From Accumulibacter sp. (GTDB taxonomy: Bacteria; Pseudomonadota; Gammaproteobacteria; Burkholderiales; Rhodocyclaceae), in contig DPSD01000400.1 of the NCBI GenBank assembly GCA_003538495.1, positions 1-7,629 on the forward strand: a stretch of 7,629 bases of DNA. Reading direction: 5' to 3'. Shown here in pieces: positions 5,302 to 7,629 of this stretch. Made by a program: the position numbers and the translations under genes. The notes beneath the pieces were generated by a model, which ran no database searches, was not told the origin of the DNA, and worked only from the letters and a program-made list of their open reading frames with translations. Within the stretch, counting starts at the first letter, position 1. Every line of letters starts with the position of its first letter.

Positions 5302-7629
5302 CTATACCGAAAGCACTTCGTATTCGTTCTTCTCGACGCCGGCGATACGCTCGGCCCAGGGATCCCTGGCGTCCTGCAACTCGGCCAGCAACCGTCCGTG
5401 CAGCGCCTTGCGGTTGTCGGCGTCCTCGACGACGCGGCTCTTGGCGTGGTCGAGGCCGACGCGTTCGAGGTAGTGGCAGGTGCGCTCGAGGTAGAAGCCT
5501 TCCTCGCGGTAGAGCTGCAGGAAAGCGCCGGCGTACTCCATCACCTGTTCGTCGGTCTCGACCTTGACGAAAAACTGCGCGACCTCGGTCTTGATGCCAC
5601 CGTTGCCGCCGACGTACAGCTCGTAGCCCGAATCGACACCGATCACGCCGACGTCCTTGATGCCGGCCTCGGCGCAGTTGCGCGGGCAACCCGAAACGGC
5701 CAGCTTGACCTTGTGCGGCGAGTACATGTCGAAGAGCATCTTTTCGAGCTTGACGCCCATGTCCATCGCCAACTGCGTGCCGAAGCGGCAGTGTTCGCGG
5801 CCGACACAGGTCTTGACGGTGCGGATCGACTTGCCATAGGCGTGGCCCGAGGGCATGTCGAGGTCCTTCCAGACGCCGATCAGGTCTTCCTTCCTGATCC
5901 CGAGCAGGTCGATGCGCTGGCCGCCGGTCACCTTGATCGTCGGCACCTGGTACTTTTCGGCGACGTCGGCGATCCGTCGCAGCTCGGACGCGGTGGTCAG
6001 TCCTCCCCACATCCGCGGCACCACCGAATAGGTGCCGTCCTTCTGGATGTTGGCGTGCGCGCGCTCGTTGATCAGCCGCGAGCGCGGGTCGTCCTTCGCC
6101 TTTTTCGGCCAGGTCGAGATCAGGTAGTAATTGAGCGCCGGGCGGCACTTGTCGCAGCCATCCGGCGTTGTCCATTCGAGGAAGCGCATCGTTTCGCCGA
6201 TGCTCAGCAGCGGCTGCTGGCGAATCGCGTCGCGCACCTCCTGGTGCGAGAAATCGGTGCAGCCGCAGACCGGCTTGCGGTTCGACGCCGCCGGCGTGTA
6301 GGCGCCGCCGATGGTCGCCGAAAGAATTTGTTCGCAGAGGCCGGCGCACGAGCCGCAGGACGACGACGCCTTGGTGTGCTTCTTGATGTCGTCGAGCGTG
6401 AACAGGCCGTTTTCCTTGATCGCCTTGACGATGGTGCCCTTGCTGACGCCGTTGCAGCCGCAGACTTCGGCGCTGTCGGCCATCGCCGCCGCCTTGCTGT
6501 GGCCCTGGTGACCGACGTCGCCGACGTGCGACTGACCGAACAGCAGGTGATCGCGAATCTCGTGGATGTCCTGGCCGTCGCGCAGCAGCTGGTAGTACCA
6601 GGGACCATCGGCGGTGTCGCCGTAGAGCACGCCGCCGACCAGCTTGTTGTCCTGGATCACCAGCTTCTTGTACACGCCGCCGGCGGCGTCGTTGAGGACG
6701 ATCTCCTCGGTATCCTTGCCGCCGAAGAAGTCACCGGCGGAGAAAAGATCGATGCCGGTGACCTTGAGCTTGGTTGAGGTCACCGAGCCCGTATAGCGGC
6801 TGATGCCATAGTTGGCCAGATGGTTGGCGGCCACCTTGCCCTGTTCGAAGAGCGGCGCGACGAGTCCGTAAGCGATGCCGCGGTGGGCGACGCACTCGCC
6901 GACCGCATAGATCTTCGGATCGTAAGTCTGCAGCGTGTCATTGACGACGATGCCGCGGTTGCAGTAGATGCCTGCCGACTCGGCGAGCGTCGTGTTCGGG
7001 CGAATGCCGACGGCCATGACCACCAGGTCGGCCGGGATCTGTGCGCCGTCCTTGAGGCGGAGTGCCGCGACGCGGCCACTCTCACCGGCGATCAGCATCT
7101 CGGTTTGCTTGCCAAGCAGGAACTTCAGCCCGCGCTCTTCGAGCGACTTCTGCAGCATCCGGCCGGCCGTCTGGTCGAGCTGACGTTCGAGCAGCCAGTC
7201 GGCGAGGTGGATCACCGTCACGTCCATGCCGCGCAACTTCAGACCGTTGGCCGCCTCGAGACCGAGCAGACCGCCACCGATCACCACCGCGTGCCGGTAG
7301 CGCCGGGCGGCGTCGATCATGGCGTCGGTATCATGGATGTCGCGATAGGAAATGACACCCGCCAGGTCGTTGCCGGGAACGGGCAGAATGAAGGGGTTCG
7401 ATCCGGTCGCCAGTAGCAGGCGGTCGTACGCTGCCGTGGTGCCATCGTCGGCGATCACCCGCCGCTGCAGGCGGTCAATCTTGCTCACCTTCTTGCCGAG
7501 ATGCAGCGTGATGCCGTGCGCCGCATACCATTGGTGATCGTTGAGGATGATGTCCTGGATCGTCATCTCGCCGGCGAGCACCGGCGAGAGCAGGATGCGG
7601 TTGTAGTTCGGGTGCGGCTCGGCGCCGAA
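5302..7629 (-). CDS. nirB: Assimilatory nitrite reductase (NADH) large subunit, N-terminus cut by window edge
   Basis: The frame is open to the edge; 775 residues are present and, by comparison with E. coli NirB, about 35 are missing. Residue numbers count from the edge. The visible sequence begins FGAEPHPNYNR, inside the FAD-binding domain, so the GTG at 7581 is not the real start. NAD(P)-binding GGGLLGLE is at 118-125 and the FAD-associated YAVGEC at 241-246. Two BFD-like four-cysteine [2Fe-2S] sets follow: C390, C392, C425, C428 and C455, C457, C492, C495. The nitrite/sulfite reductase region (from about 530) carries the siroheme-bridged [4Fe-4S] ligands C608-x5-C614 and C648-x3-C652 in GREHC and SGCPRNC. 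Electrons pass from NADH through FAD and the clusters to siroheme, reducing nitrite to ammonium by six electrons. First visible gene of the operon; its promoter and any leader regulation lie outside the window. No inactivating change is seen. Confidence 0.97.
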   Translation of the reverse strand, partial: FGAEPHPNYNRILLSPVLAGEMTIQDIILNDHQWYAAHGITLHLGKKVSKIDRLQRRVIADDGTTAAYDRLLLATGSNPFILPVPGNDLAGVISYRDIHDTDAMIDAARRYRHAVVIGGGLLGLEAANGLKLRGMDVTVIHLADWLLERQLDQTAGRMLQKSLEERGLKFLLGKQTEMLIAGESGRVAALRLKDGAQIPADLVVMAVGIRPNTTLAESAGIYCNRGIVVNDTLQTYDPKIYAVGECVAHRGIAYGLVAPLFEQGKVAANHLANYGISRYTGSVTSTKLKVTGIDLFSAGDFFGGKDTEEIVLNDAAGGVYKKLVIQDNKLVGGVLYGDTADGPWYYQLLRDGQDIHEIRDHLLFGQSHVGDVGHQGHSKAAAMADSAEVCGCNGVSKGTIVKAIKENGLFTLDDIKKHTKASSSCGSCAGLCEQILSATIGGAYTPAASNRKPVCGCTDFSHQEVRDAIRQQPLLSIGETMRFLEWTTPDGCDKCRPALNYYLISTWPKKAKDDPRSRLINERAHANIQKDGTYSVVPRMWGGLTTASELRRIADVAEKYQVPTIKVTGGQRIDLLGIRKEDLIGVWKDLDMPSGHAYGKSIRTVKTCVGREHCRFGTQLAMDMGVKLEKMLFDMYSPHKVKLAVSGCPRNCAEAGIKDVGVIGVDSGYELYVGGNGGIKTEVAQFFVKVETDEQVMEYAGAFLQLYREEGFYLERTCHYLERVGLDHAKSRVVEDADNRKALHGRLLAELQDARDPWAERIAGVEKNEYEVLSV

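Noticed and set aside
5285..6349. A long fused protein extending nirD upstream to 6349
   Set aside because: The upstream part is an out-of-frame reading of nirB; nirD has its own ribosome site and ATG at 5284 and a normal length from there.
5398..6777. A 459-codon open frame on the plus strand opposite nirB
   Set aside because: Antisense shadow of the conserved NirB frame, rich in Val, Ala, Asp and Leu, with no domain or credible ribosome site.
5302..7581. NirB starting at the GTG at 7581
   Set aside because: The frame continues to the window edge and the upstream 16 codons encode conserved NirB sequence (FGAEPHPNYNR and onward), so the real start is outside the window.

Overview
This 7.6 kb bacterial window holds six protein genes in two convergent blocks. 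The right block (positions 7629 down to 1968, minus strand) is a GC-rich nitrate/nitrite assimilation operon. Its order in the direction of transcription is nirB (start lies outside the window), nirD, a NasA-type nitrate/nitrite transporter, and a fused PP2C phosphatase / Ser-Thr kinase with a C-terminal membrane anchor. The left block (48 to 1939, plus strand) is a two-gene cassette: an ABC/RecF-like AAA ATPase with DUF3696-family hallmarks, followed with a 4-base start/stop overlap by a small PIN-like nuclease candidate.

The order nirB-nirD / nasA / kinase-phosphatase resembles nas loci remembered from Pseudomonas and related Proteobacteria. The high GC, the gene order and the protein styles suggest a beta- or gammaproteobacterium; a Rhodocyclales-like betaproteobacterium is a plausible guess that the sequence alone cannot prove.

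The operon should work as follows. NasA imports nitrate/nitrite. An assimilatory nitrate reductase, not in this window, makes nitrite. NirBD reduces nitrite to ammonium with NADH, using FAD, [2Fe-2S], [4Fe-4S] and siroheme centres. The membrane-tethered phosphatase-kinase probably tunes transport or reduction; its target is unknown. A strong hairpin sits between nasA and the kinase gene and may lower or separate expression of the kinase.

The AAA ATPase / PIN-like pair is the most interesting part. It is clearly less GC-rich than the operon (sampled 60-base lines give 47-57% against 67-72%), ends 28 bases from the convergent kinase gene, and is a compact ATPase-plus-nuclease unit. That architecture fits an accessory defence or toxin-like module. 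I do not recognise the exact pair as a named system. I see no rRNA, tRNA, CRISPR array, insertion sequence or gene-free stretch over 300 bases.
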